From Cymodocea nodosa (Eukaryota > Streptophyta > Magnoliopsida > Alismatales > Cymodoceaceae), in contig CM072341.1 of the NCBI GenBank assembly GCA_036874045.1, positions 7,390,501-7,454,500 of the forward strand: a stretch of DNA of 64,000 nucleotides, given 5' to 3'. Under the pieces are notes generated by a model, which saw nothing but the letters and a program-made list of their open reading frames with translations, did no database searches and was not told the DNA's origin. The translations under genes and the position numbers were made by a program. Shown here piece by piece: positions 35,323 through 45,600 of this stretch; within the stretch, counting starts at the first letter, position 1, and each line of letters starts with the position of its first letter.

Positions 35323-37025
35323 TGTAGGATCGTATGACTACACAAGAGAGAGGTGAATTGTGTTTTTTAACTTTTTCCGATTATAATTGAAACTTCAATA
35401 ATTAAAAACAAGTCGAGACACTGTTTTCATAAAATCATTTTTATTTAAGGTTTCAATTACAATATACAATTCAATTCTCCTCAGAAATTGTAGATGCAAT
35501 TATATTTCGATACTATGTTTCATCTATACAATTTCATAACTACAAATAGAGAAAACTAATTTATGGAATTTAAAACATTTCTCCCTGTTTGAGATCTTTC
35601 TTCTTCTTCTTTTTCTTCTTCAGCAATTCTTCAGTGATGAATATATAATCTTTTTCTGCTTCACCAAATTTGCTTTCTTTTGATACTGTAAATCTTCAGT
35701 GACGTATATAATACCTTTTTCTGCTTCACTAAACTTTCTTCCACCTAATACTTCAAATCTTCAACGACATAAATCTGACCTTTTTCTGCTTCATTGAATT
35801 TTCTTCCACCTGATACTTCAAATCTTCAGCGACATAAATCTGACCTTTTTCTGTTTCACTAAATTTTCTTCCACCTAAGAGATTTTCCTTGAAGAGGTGT
35901 TTTTGATCCCTGAAAAGATTTTTCATTTGATGTGCAGGGATAATTTGATCCTTGAAAAGATTTTCGTTTTGTGTGCAAGGATAATTTGATCAACGAGAAT
36001 TCCATACCTTTTATACTGTATCTTTATTTCATACATATCCTCCACATTTAATCACTACCAGTTTTCAACTTCTTCACGTCTTTTTACTTCATCGAAACAC
36101 ACACGTTTTGACTCACGTTTACATTTCGAATTTTCTTTAATCATCAGTCTTGAATCTCTGAAAAATTTCCTGCAGAATAAACTTTCTTGTCCAAAATTTT
36201 TCATTAGTATAATAAGAAGTCGTTACTTTAATGTTAACTAAGCGAGTAACACAAGTAGATATTAACTAAACGTTTCTAACTTAACGAGTTCCTCATGTGC
36301 CATTTCACATGACTAGTAGCTAACTCAATGAACTAAGTTTGTGGTGTTACGCTAACTTAACGAACCATCTCAGTTGTGTTATGATAACTTAACGAACCAA
36401 TAATAAACAAATGTTTTTATAATAAGAATTTTACCACGTGCAAAAATAACAACTTAAGTTTATAACACTAACCTAACGCGTTGCCTTAGTGTTCAATATA
36501 GCAACTCAACGCGTTTAGTTATGTTAACTTAACGAGTTAAACATGTGTACCTCACGTGATACAATATAACATTCGTAACTTATAATTTCACCACGTGTAT
36601 AACACTAACTTAACGAGTTGTCTAAACTTTTACTCAGTAACTTAACGAGTTACCATGTGACCTATTTTAACCTTTAAGCCTCTAACTTAATCAGTTCTCA
36701 TGTGACCTCTATACAAATAGTACTCTAACTTAACAAGTAGTCTTAACGTGCACTATTCATGATATAGAAGATATAACTTTAAAACATATCATGCTTTTCA
36801 ATAAAAAACACACGTTAACTTAACATTTAGTTACATGAGAAATTAATGCAATGAAATGACTAGTTATTTAACAGTATAATTTTAGATCCAATACAGACAA
36901 GTATTTATATCAGTAAACTTTTTCTGTATTCATTGATGATTTTAATTTCTTTTCACAAGCAATAGTAATTGAACAAATTTGATTATTTTCATTTAGCATA
37001 CATCATCAAAACAAAATACTGAACA
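35323..37025 (-). repeat. E1 5' LTR (1703 bp)
   Basis: Minus strand TGTTCAGTATTTTG ... CGATCCTACA, followed by the primer site. It pairs with 19750-21452. Four ~60-bp units lie at 35640-35885; CTAACTTAACGAGTT units at 36600-36700; the segment shared with Gyp LTRs at 36468-36570 (GCGTT, CCTTAGTG, AACTCAACGCG, TAGTTATG, CTTAACGAGTTAAACATGTG). Confidence 0.85.
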
Positions 37026-37644
37026 AAATAGTTGCAGCCCTTGCGTGAATGGAGTTGCCCGAAATGGAGAGATGCCTTGCATGGATGCTCGTGGTCCTTT
37101 TTATTAAGGGTAAGTTTTTATCCAATGGCTAGGATTAATCCAGCCATATATGATTTAAAATCTCCATCCAATGGTGAAGATTAATTCATCTTTTAAGCTC
37201 CAATAGATGCCACCTATTAAAATGAAACTTGGAGAATACTTAGCACATAATAAGAACATAAAATAGATGTAATAAAAATTAATATTAGATCTTGATTTTA
37301 ACCATCAATAAAATGGGACTTATTATTTACATCATGCCAATGATTTCCATTGATAATAATATTCAATTGAAAAGCATATATAACACTTACATCATGCATG
37401 TGTGCAATTGAAATGTGTGATAAATGGTTTATTCCCAACAACTAAGTGTCTACATATGGGCTAGTAACTTGACATTAATTTTATTAAAGGTAAATTTGTG
37501 TATTAATTAAATTTTAATACATAAAAACATGCATAGCCTAAAAATATAGTTTTCATGTAATCTTATATAAATATCATGTGATATGCAATTGAAATCTATA
37601 AAATGCATGCTTTAACATATAATAAAATGCACAAATCTTAACTT
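37026..37644 (-). repeat. Athila-type LTR, right part (resumes after E1)
   Basis: AT-rich, no gene. Taken as the continuation of 18157-19749 because E1 lies between with near-matching flanks (aaaca/aaata). CCAATGG words and a minus-strand CTTAATAAAAAG box near 37110 could be promoter parts. It ends where a Cop-A gag fragment begins. Confidence 0.45.
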
Positions 37645-37800
37645 TACAGAAGTATATGGTTTAGAAATCATGAACCACAACTTATGATCTATACTTTGAA
37701 GAAAAACTGTCATCCTATATTTCCAATATTCAAAATGTATTCCATCAAATAAGAGAGGATGATTAAGATTTTGGCCTTCATACAAAGAAAAATTACCGAC
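37645..37800 (-). pseudogene. gag: Cop-A gag N-terminal scrap
   Basis: Minus strand GNFSLYEGQNLNHPLLFDGI, HFEYWKYRMTVFLQSIDHKL, WFMISKPYTS, matching the E1 gag start but with Gln retained where E1 has a stop. It joins foreign sequence on both sides. Confidence 0.7.
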
Positions 37801-37954
37801 TTTTAGTTGACGTCGGAGTGTGCAGACTAGCACTAGCGATGATGGTAGTTGCGGCAATGGAGGAATCCCTTGCAGAAATGGCTTGAACCTTGATGAAACT
37901 CTTCGAAACTTCAGATGCAAACCCGGAGATGTCCAACCTCGCTCTGATACTAGT
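37801..37954 (-). other. Leader and primer site of another copia element
   Basis: Minus strand TAGTATCAGAGC (37952-37941) is a common copia primer site. The next ~140 bp are an unusually GC-richer leader fused in frame to the Cop-A gag scrap (open on the minus strand through 37977-37612); this fusion looks accidental. Confidence 0.6.
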
Positions 37955-38290
37955 TGTTGTGCGGAACGATCAAACAAACGTGGAACATCTAGGGGTGGCG
38001 TGGAGAAGAGATCAACGTGGATGAGAGGAATGCGAGTGGAGAATTTGGAAGAACAACAAATTTACATGGTTCCCCAACACGGGTACGTCCACAGGTGATC
38101 AATCTATTGTGATTCCTTGCTGTATGGTTGCTGGTACAAAGAAGGGGGAGAACGAAATCTAGGGATTTGGCTTGTTTGGCCTTCCCTTAGACGAAGATGA
38201 CTCCTTATATAGGGACAACGATGGGTGATACCCAAAAGACAAGTTTGCCCTTGTAGAAATTACCAAAGAAATACAACCATATACAATGAC
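37955..38290 (-). repeat. Copia LTR fragment (Tork-type R/U5)
   Basis: Adjacent to the primer site, ending in ACAACA on the minus strand. A minus-strand CCCTATATAAGG TATA box lies at 38201-38212. Base composition is closer to even than in the neighbours. It is truncated where Cop-A RT sequence starts; the right edge is approximate. Confidence 0.55.
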
Positions 38291-38470
38291 ATATACATAT
38301 ACTTGATGGAAGACACACGCATCATAGAAACATTTGCTCCTGTGGTTAGGTTAGAAAGTATTAGAATATTATTGGCCTATGCTTGTTATATGGATTTTAA
38401 ACTATATCAAATGGATGTCAAGAGTGCATTTGTAAATAGTTTAATTAATGAAGAATTGAATTCAAGATAA
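38291..38470 (+). pseudogene. pol: Cop-A RT scrap (E5)
   Basis: Plus strand ETFAPVVRLESIRILLAYAC, YMDFKLYQMDVKSAFVNSLI, NEE, then joined by deletion to the noncoding module. YVDD is not included. Confidence 0.8.
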
Positions 38471-39114
38471 GAGAAGTTTCTGAAAAGAAAATTTAAAGTA
38501 TAGTTATACTTAACATCTATTTGTATACAAGTATATTTTGTATGTTATTGAATATATTTGAAGTATATTTGTAGGGGGAGGAATAACAATGTCCAAAACA
38601 GATTAATATAATTCAGAATATAAATCTTGGTTAATCTGAGTTTAGTCCTCTTAAGATCTTGATGAAACAATTTAAAAGACAAACAAACTATTTTAGATTC
38701 ATAAAAAGAATATTAGAATAGTTCACAATGTTCTCAAGATGATGTTATATATGTTAAGTTTTAGCTTGTGTGTTGTCTTCGAAAGGTTTCAGTTGAAAGC
38801 ATCTAAAACTTTTTTTTTTTAGTAAAGTGTACTAACTAAATGTTATGTTATGTGAGGTAATGTGTAAAACTACCTCTAGACAGTGTTTTACTCGTTAAGT
38901 TAGTTAACTCAATGAGTTATGCTTAAATATTTCGGGTACCTTGATTGAATAAACTATATTCAATATTCATTTAAAATCCAAACCTGACTTCTATACACAT
39001 TGAGTTAGTTGCCTAAATCCCTATTTAAACACTTATTACATGGGCACTCATTAGGTTAGTTATTCGTAAACTTTGTTTGAAAATCTTTTCCGCTTGTTGT
39101 TACAACCTGCGACG
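38471..39114 (+). repeat. Cop-A noncoding module, 3' half (E5)
   Basis: Purine tract ATTTGTAGGGGGAGGAATAA at 38568-38587, TTAGTTAACTCAATGAGTTA at 38900-38920, ATTGAATAAACTATATTCAAT palindrome near 38943, then the accessory ATG. Same as 2189-2700 of E4. No gene. Confidence 0.75.
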
Positions 39115-40383
39115 ATGGTCTCCAAGTTTTACACAGGTCATGGCAAAGGAAAAGGCAAAGGCAGAGGAGATGGACAAGGAAAAGAAATAGACCATGATGA
39201 AGTTCCATGAGCTTGGTTTAAGAAAATACTTAAAGTGGACAAAAGGTTAGCAAAAATTTACAGTGAATACTTCTTTTCTGAAGGAATACTGAATAAAGTT
39301 AGATTAGAACTTCATAACACTGATGAAGGTATAAAATACATGGGTATTCGAAGCAAATTTGATAGGGAATATAGAATGAAGTGTGCTAAAATTGCATTTT
39401 TAGAATAGTATGCAAAATATTTGGAAAAAGGTGTAGGTACATCAACTAGAATTCCTCAAACACCCATAAATGGTACAAGATTACATGCATTTGAGGAAGA
39501 ACATGAATCTACTATTCTTACTCCTTTGTATTCAACAGTAAAACAAAAAAAATATTGTTGTGGATAAAAGAAAAGTTGAAGATCTTCGAAAGGCAATAGC
39601 AATAGAAGGTGCCTTAGAAGAATTAAATCATAAAACTTTTATGAAACAATTTTAAAAGAAAACAGCAATACTTGAAGAAGAGAAACTGACTTGTTATAGA
39701 AGAAGAAAAGTTAGAAAAATTATGTCTAAGGAAACAAAGTCTGCTGGAAAAGAAAAATTAGATGAGCATTTATTTCCAAAGGACAATGTATGTCTAGACA
39801 TTGTTCCTTTTAGTGCATCTGAAAAACTCATTAGTTCCAAGCATACATAAACTGATGAAGATAATGAGACTTTATTTTCTCTTACTAGAAAACTTGAAAA
39901 GAAATCCAAGTCAAATATGAGTTCAAGTTTTTCTATTAGTTCAAGCCTTGATGATGCAGAAATTGAAAAATTAGAGCATCAAGCAGCTGACATAGAACAA
40001 GTTATTACAGATATAATTGACAATGTAGAGGTAGTAACTAGTTCACAGGCTAAATTCTTTGGAGTAGCGGATATTGAAAAAGTTAAGACTCTAGAAGAGC
40101 TTAATGTCAATCAACCTTCTTTAGAATCTATAGAAGTAGAATCTGAGAATTCACAGCATGTATCAATGGAGATATCTGTTGAATAAAATGAACAATTACA
40201 AATAGATACATCGGTTGTAGAATTTGTGGAAATATTGAACTCTGACCATTCTATAGAGACTGAATAGATGAATGTAGAGCATATTGAAGAAGTTCCTTAT
40301 AATGTTGAAGCTGTTGGAGAATCAAGCTTACATACACAGCTTCAAGAAAATATTTTCACATAGGAACAACATGACATTTTTTT
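39115..40383 (+). pseudogene. Cop-A accessory ORF, N-terminal 60% (E5)
   Basis: ATG at 39115: MVSKFYTGHGKGKGKGRGD, WFKKILKVDKRLAKIYSEYF, MGIRSKFDREYRMKCAKIAF, RLHAFEEEHES, LFPKDNVCLDIVPFSASEKL, MSSSFSISSSLDD, then the acidic Glu/Ser-rich middle. Stops include TAG at 39406 where E1, E2 and E4 have Gln, TGA near 39210, and several more. It is cut at 40384 by the Gyp Y LTR in EQHDI, so the C-terminal domain is absent. Confidence 0.75.
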
Positions 40384-42596
40384 ACTTAGTTAATTTATCT
40401 TTATGCCTATTCCTTCTTTTAGAAGTAAACAAATAACCTTTAATACAATTTAGATATTAATTCCAATTTGTACTTTAATTGCAAGTGCACAGTGTCTATT
40501 GTATCAGTGTGCAAGTACAGGTCGATCCCACAGGAAATTGCTAAAAAGTTCAGAACTGTCTCTTTGTTAACAATCAAATTTATATATTCAATAAGCTCTC
40601 CGTTGAATTACAGTTAACTCAACGATTAAAGTTCTTTGAGTTATGGCTAACTCAATGGACTAACCGCGTGGACTTAAGTTAACTCCACGAGCCTTTCTTT
40701 TCTTTTTAATACTGCTATTTACAAATGAATTTGGCCATCCATTGGGCGATTCCATAGATTGTAAATAACATCAATTAAGCTCTTTAATGTTAGTAAACAC
40801 TGGATTTATCATTAAGCAATACTAACATTCAGATAATTCAAACAGTAACCATTAAAATCTTTAAGTCTTTTGAACGAACCAATTTTAGTAAACTGTAAAA
40901 CTAAAACAAACATAAAACAATCACAACACTGATGAAGATAACATTAATCACAATACAACACAAACAATACAACACTCAAATACAACCTACAAACATAGAT
41001 AAATTGTTTTTGGTATTTTTGTTTTAATATGAACATGGAATGGGCGAAAGGTGAAATGTAAAGTAATCTCACTTGACAGTAAATACTTCTGACACTACTT
41101 GCAACGCGATTACACCACTGAAAATTAAACCACTTACAATTCTATCTCCTCTTCCTATAGAATCGCGAGTCCAGAATTGCAAGATAATCTTCTCTTCAGC
41201 ATACAGGCAACAACCCGAAGCTAAGGTAAAAGCTTTACGATCTCCTGAAATATGAGTCGTCACTTGGTGAAAATGGCTTCCCTTCCTGCGATGCGATCAC
41301 TCCTCACAGTGGTTGTCAGGCACTGTGTTTGGCTCGGAATCGACCCGACATCAAGAAAGTATTCTTGCAGACCTCTGATGGTTGGTGATTATGGTGGATA
41401 TGGTGGTGGTAACGATGGTTGGTGTGATACTTCGAAGAATCGCCGATACTATCTGTAGAAAGCTCGGTGCTCCTCCTCTGTATACACTAGTCGTCCATCG
41501 ATCACATTGGATTTCTTTTTCTTCCTTTCTTTTATATTTCTTCAGTAGTAACTACTTCTGCTTGAACGATCGGTTGGATTTCTTTCATTCATATCAACGG
41601 CGATGATTTCTTCTCCCTACGCATTACATGCAATCGTGGTTCTTCTTCCAACTGTCCTGTTTCTGCAACCGCTACAGTGGCATATTAGAAAATAAATAGT
41701 CCGTGGAGTTATAGATAACTCAACGGACTTTCTTCGTTGATTTAACTATAAAACATGTGCATTAAAGAAATAAGCCGCTAACATAATGCGTTACCTTAGT
41801 GTGTATTCATGTAACTCAACGCGTATAGTTATGCTGACTTAACGAGTTAAACATGTGCATCTCACGTGATATACTAAAGCACTTAAATTCAACACGTGCA
41901 TAAATTTAACTATTCGATGCTCAGGTGCATTTTGGATACTTATAAACTTAACTATCTGATGCTTAGATGCATTTCGAATAATTACAGCTAACTCACCGAT
42001 ATATAACTTAAGTAAATCTACTAGATCTCGACACGTGTCAGCAGCAGTTTAATAATAAAATACCCATTTCGGAGAGTTACAAGTCTAACTATCCGATGCT
42101 CAGATACATTTTGGATAGTTAGAGATAACTCACCGAAAGTTTACTTAAGTCATGCATTATGGTTTCGACATGTGTACTTCTGGAAATAATAAAATATTCT
42201 TTCAAAACATAACTGTTCGGTAATATAAACATAACTATCCGACATATTCGATCTGTTAAACATAACTGTCCAAAATATATTCGGTATGTTAAACATAACT
42301 ATCCGACATATTCGGTCTATTAAACATAACTGTCCAAAATATATTTAGTATGTTAAACATAACTGTCCGAAATATCAGAAAATTCAGAAACTTAAGAATT
42401 TCACAGCCTGCAACTTACCGACAATTCAGAAATGTACTAAATTGACATTAATTCCTCAAAATTAAGCAAATTCTTCAATTAAAGCATATAACAGTGCAAT
42501 TATAACATAATGGCTTAATTCTCATATGATAAGCTAAATATTATGCAATTAACCATCATTTAACCGTTAATAATATGCACTGTTTCATTCTAAACA
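40384..42596 (-). repeat. Gyp LTR (copy Y, 2.2 kb, end truncated)
   Basis: Minus strand starts TGTTTAGAATGAAA after the purine tract. U3 has a run of TCGGATAGTTA / TAACTATCCGA motifs with a short local duplication (42200-42380). 41774-41870 is the segment shared with Cop-A LTRs. 40600-40700 holds TTGAGTTA/TAACTCAACG palindromes. A 60-codon antisense frame (41252-41458) is conserved in X and Z but probably not coding. Confidence 0.85.
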
Positions 42597-42615
42597 CTTC
42601 CCCCATACCTAAATT
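42597..42615 (-). other. Polypurine tract 2 of Gyp Y
   Basis: Minus strand AATTTAGGTATGGGGGAAG abuts the LTR start TGTTTAG at 42596, as in copy X. Confidence 0.8.
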
Positions 42616-43872
42616 TTGCTAGTCCCTTAGCAAACTAAGATCTAATTAATTGGTCTTTCAAAAAGTGCTAGAATTAATTCCACTTCTTTCTTTTTTTCTG
42701 TTCAGCTTAAAAATATATATTCTGTAAGTTTTAGTAATCAACCTGCAAATATACTTAGAATATATGTCAATTACATACAAAGTATATTATCTTCACATAG
42801 GTGTTAATTATATTATCGTTTGTTCTTCTTTTCATCATCTGCTATCCTGAATTTTCCAATAAGATTTCTAGAAGAATTTTCAACAACATACGAATCAAAG
42901 TACAATCCAATTCAATATAATTAAGACAAGTAGAATAAAGAATTGTATCTCTATTAAAACAACTTCAAAAGTCAATTCTAGATTCATATTACAACAATTC
43001 TAGATAACAGAAAATATACTCAATTCATAAGATATCTATATTTCACAAAATACTTGTATCTTTTAGAATAGTATATGTTTTTTTTTTCGATCTTTAAAAG
43101 TTCATTTGACAAGCTTAAATCATATAGGAGCTTTCTAATGTACCCATGTAACGAGCTTTCAGTCAACAATCCTAGATCTGATCAGGATCTTGGGTTGCCA
43201 GATTTCAAGAGTCCTTTTTCAGGTCAACAATCCTTACATACCTATCTGCTCAAGTACAAAAGGCTCGTGATCAAACAAGTCAATAAACTCTCAAATTTTT
43301 TTTTTTTTTTCTTTTTTCAATCAAAATACACACAAAACAAAACATTAATCATATACTGTATATGTACGTATTTCATTAATACAGATGAAGTAAAACACCA
43401 ATCTCATATAGTCCTGTTTCTATCATTTACTGAAAATATGAATCCATAACAATAAGCTCATACTTTTTCTGTAGTTTAATAAGATCTATACATAAATCAT
43501 TTTACAAGTTTAATCAATCAAATTAAATGTATCTTTAATCATATGCGTTTTATTTACTCTAGAATTCACTTCTCAGCTCCTTCAGGACTTCAGATAATTT
43601 ACTGATTTTTCATTAAGCATTCTGATTTCATTTTAGAATCGTGAAACTGTTAAACTCATGAAATTCAGAAAAATCATAAGATACTATATCTAGATTTGCA
43701 TAAATAATAAATCATATATAGCCTTCTAAATATAACATTCAAGTAGTTACAATTTATAAATTTTACAGTCTCAATTATCAGATAGTTACAGCAAGTTCAT
43801 AAAAATTTTCAATTTCCACAACTTTGCAGTACCATTTTAATTAACAAACTTGCATGGCTGTTACTTTAATTA
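42616..43872 (-). repeat. Gyp spacer module shared with Cop-A
   Basis: No gene. About 1.25 kb between two purine tracts, homologous along its length to the Cop-A pol-to-accessory-ORF spacer (26450-27450, 11220-12200, 2660-3650). The closest part is 43098-43290. Includes a T/A homopolymer at 43296-43320. Confidence 0.8.
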
Positions 43873-43887
43873 CCTCCCCCCTATACC
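43873..43887 (-). other. Polypurine tract 1 of Gyp Y
   Basis: Minus strand GGTATAGGGGGGAGG after ATTGAGGACAATGCAAAATG, the usual Athila signature before a purine tract. No LTR follows directly (next bases TAATTAAAG), so it may be a second, internal tract or the relic of an older 3' end. 43888-44278 holds no gene. Confidence 0.6.
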
Positions 43888-44278
43888 TACATTTTGCATT
43901 GTCCTCAATGTAAAAGATTTGACAATAAGTACAGTAATTGTAGTAGGCATGAATACAGTTTTGTTTGATTTAAAATTCAGGGTAAGTAATTGGTTACATA
44001 CCTTGTTCCATTTGTATCTCCTTCTGCATATTTCGATTTTTGATTCTAAAAACTTTTCATTTACAGATAAAAGCAAAATATAAAATGAAATAACACTTAA
44101 TAGATATTAATAAATCAGTGTCTTGTGTGGAACCCAGGCTACTATGCCTATGGTGGTTCACAAGCAAGCTAGTTGGTTTCCTATAACAAATACCAACAAA
44201 CTGGATTAATATTTTCTTGTTTTTTTTTTTATACTTAAATGTAGAATACACACAACACTAAACATACAAAATTACAGC

Positions 44279-45417
44279 TTAAGAACATGATTGAAAAGTA
44301 GGAACAAATGGAATAAATGTTTTTGTCCAAGTAAACTTTTTAGGCATCGTTCTTCTTGCTATTAATTTTGTTTTCATGCAATTCTTGTTTCTTCTTAATT
44401 TGTAAACGTGTAATATATTATAAATTCCAAATACAAGTGTATTACCATTAATGATATGAAATGCAGAAAGGGATACTTTTTGGTTCCAGGGTAATGTAGC
44501 AATTTCTATTTCTACATCTATTTCAATATACTTCTCTTCCCACTTCCATTCATTAATGTCTTCCATAATCTATATTTGAAATTTCATCTGTTCATCCCAC
44601 CATCATATTAGACATAAAGTAGGATCATCTTCTTCATTATACCACATTCCTATTTGAATTTTATTAAATTCTGCAGATGGTGGTTTAGCTATATCACTCG
44701 GTACAGGTAAAATTTCTATATATTCATCATAACTGTCTATGCTCACTATGTATAAATCAGATCCAAATGCAATTGAAATATCTGTGACAAGATATATATA
44801 TCCATCAAGTATGATATGTGTTTGGTTAATTAATGATTTCTGTCCTAGATATATCACAATATTTTCATTTCAAGATCTATTTAGAAAATTATACACACTT
44901 AAGCGTAAATCTTCACCCTAATTTCCTGTAGGTCTCCAATAATATAATTTTTCAGGAATTGCAGAATTTTATCAGAAAATATTAAAGCTGATCCACAATT
45001 TACAGTTGGTACTTCAAATATATTAGGTCTTCCTATATTCCATTCTTCTCCTATTATAGGATTTCTTATCAAAATATTAGGTAATAATAAACTTGCATAC
45101 CTTGGTCTCGTCTTGTATATGATTAATCCTTCATCTATCCCCATAATATGATTTATTCCTTCTAATGCATTAGGTGGAATTCCAGTAGTTTCTTCCATAG
45201 CCAGATATTCATGATTAATTGAACTACGATTAAATGACCTCCATATGAATCCATCTCTAATCTTAGTCATTTTTGCAGCTTGTAGTCCTTGAAAATATTT
45301 TTCTTCAATATAGTTTTTAATTTCCTTTGATACACAACACAGCCTGCACAGATCTTTGGCTGACAAGTTACTTAGTACTTCCCTTAGTGCATCCAACGGT
45401 AATTACATCAATTCCAT
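44279..45417 (-). pseudogene. F-box-like protein gene carried by Gyp (copy Y)
   Basis: ATG at 45417-45415 (MEL), stop after FQSCS at 44279; about 380 codons. Residues 6-45 fit an F-box: LPLDALREVLSNLSAKDLCR, LCCVSKEIKNYIEEKYF, with the Leu-Pro start and Leu/Val/Cys core positions. The rest is beta-rich with GIDEGLIIYKTRPRYASLLL, LIRNPIIGEEWNIGRP, FSDK and KALINQTH-like parts, like the substrate-binding half of plant F-box proteins. F-box proteins join SCF ubiquitin ligases through SKP1 and choose targets with the C-terminus. Damage: stop at codon 5, frame breaks near 44970 and 44600. It lies 184 bp behind gag, same strand, after a palindrome cluster. Target unknown. Confidence 0.7.
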
Positions 45418-45483
45418 TTGTTGATTCTGTATAACACAAACAAAAATTTAGCAAAGACAAAAAATTAACATAACTACTGTACA

Positions 45484-45535
45484 CCCTCGTGGAGTTAAGA
45501 GATAACTCAATGGACTAAGTTCGTTGAGTTAACTC
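45484..45535 (-). promoter_or_regulatory. Palindrome cluster between gag and F-box-like gene (Y)
   Basis: Contains CGTGGAGTTA..TAACTCAATGGA and TTCGTTGAGTTAACTC. Same motif and place as in Z (62388-62446). Stem-loop or protein-binding site is inference. Confidence 0.5.
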
Positions 45536-45600
45536 TATGATACTATTAACTAAAAATAAAAACATATATACATACAGATAGTTGCTTCAGATATGCTGCT

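Larger units (their letters stand above)
19750..37025 (-). mobile_element. E1: composite Cop-A element with matched LTRs
   Basis: LTRs at 19750-21452 and 35323-37025 are both exactly 1703 bp and share private features (TTTTTCCGATTATAATTG, four copies of a 60-bp repeat). Flanking 5-mers aaaca (19745-19749) and aaata (37026-37030) differ by one transition, as an aged target-site duplication would. Inside: primer site, gag, part of PR, the RT/RNase H end, noncoding module, accessory ORF, and a purine tract. Nested inside are a second Cop-A 3' LTR (22248-23830) and Gyp X (29130-33566). Confidence 0.75.

Noticed and set aside
37612..37977. 121-codon minus-strand frame
   Set aside because: A fusion of another copia leader with a Cop-A gag scrap and trailing sequence; not a gene.
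43873..43887. Purine tract 1 as the true 3' LTR boundary of Gyp
   Set aside because: The next bases are TAATTAAAG, not TG; tract 2 is followed directly by TGTTTAGAATG in both X and Y.
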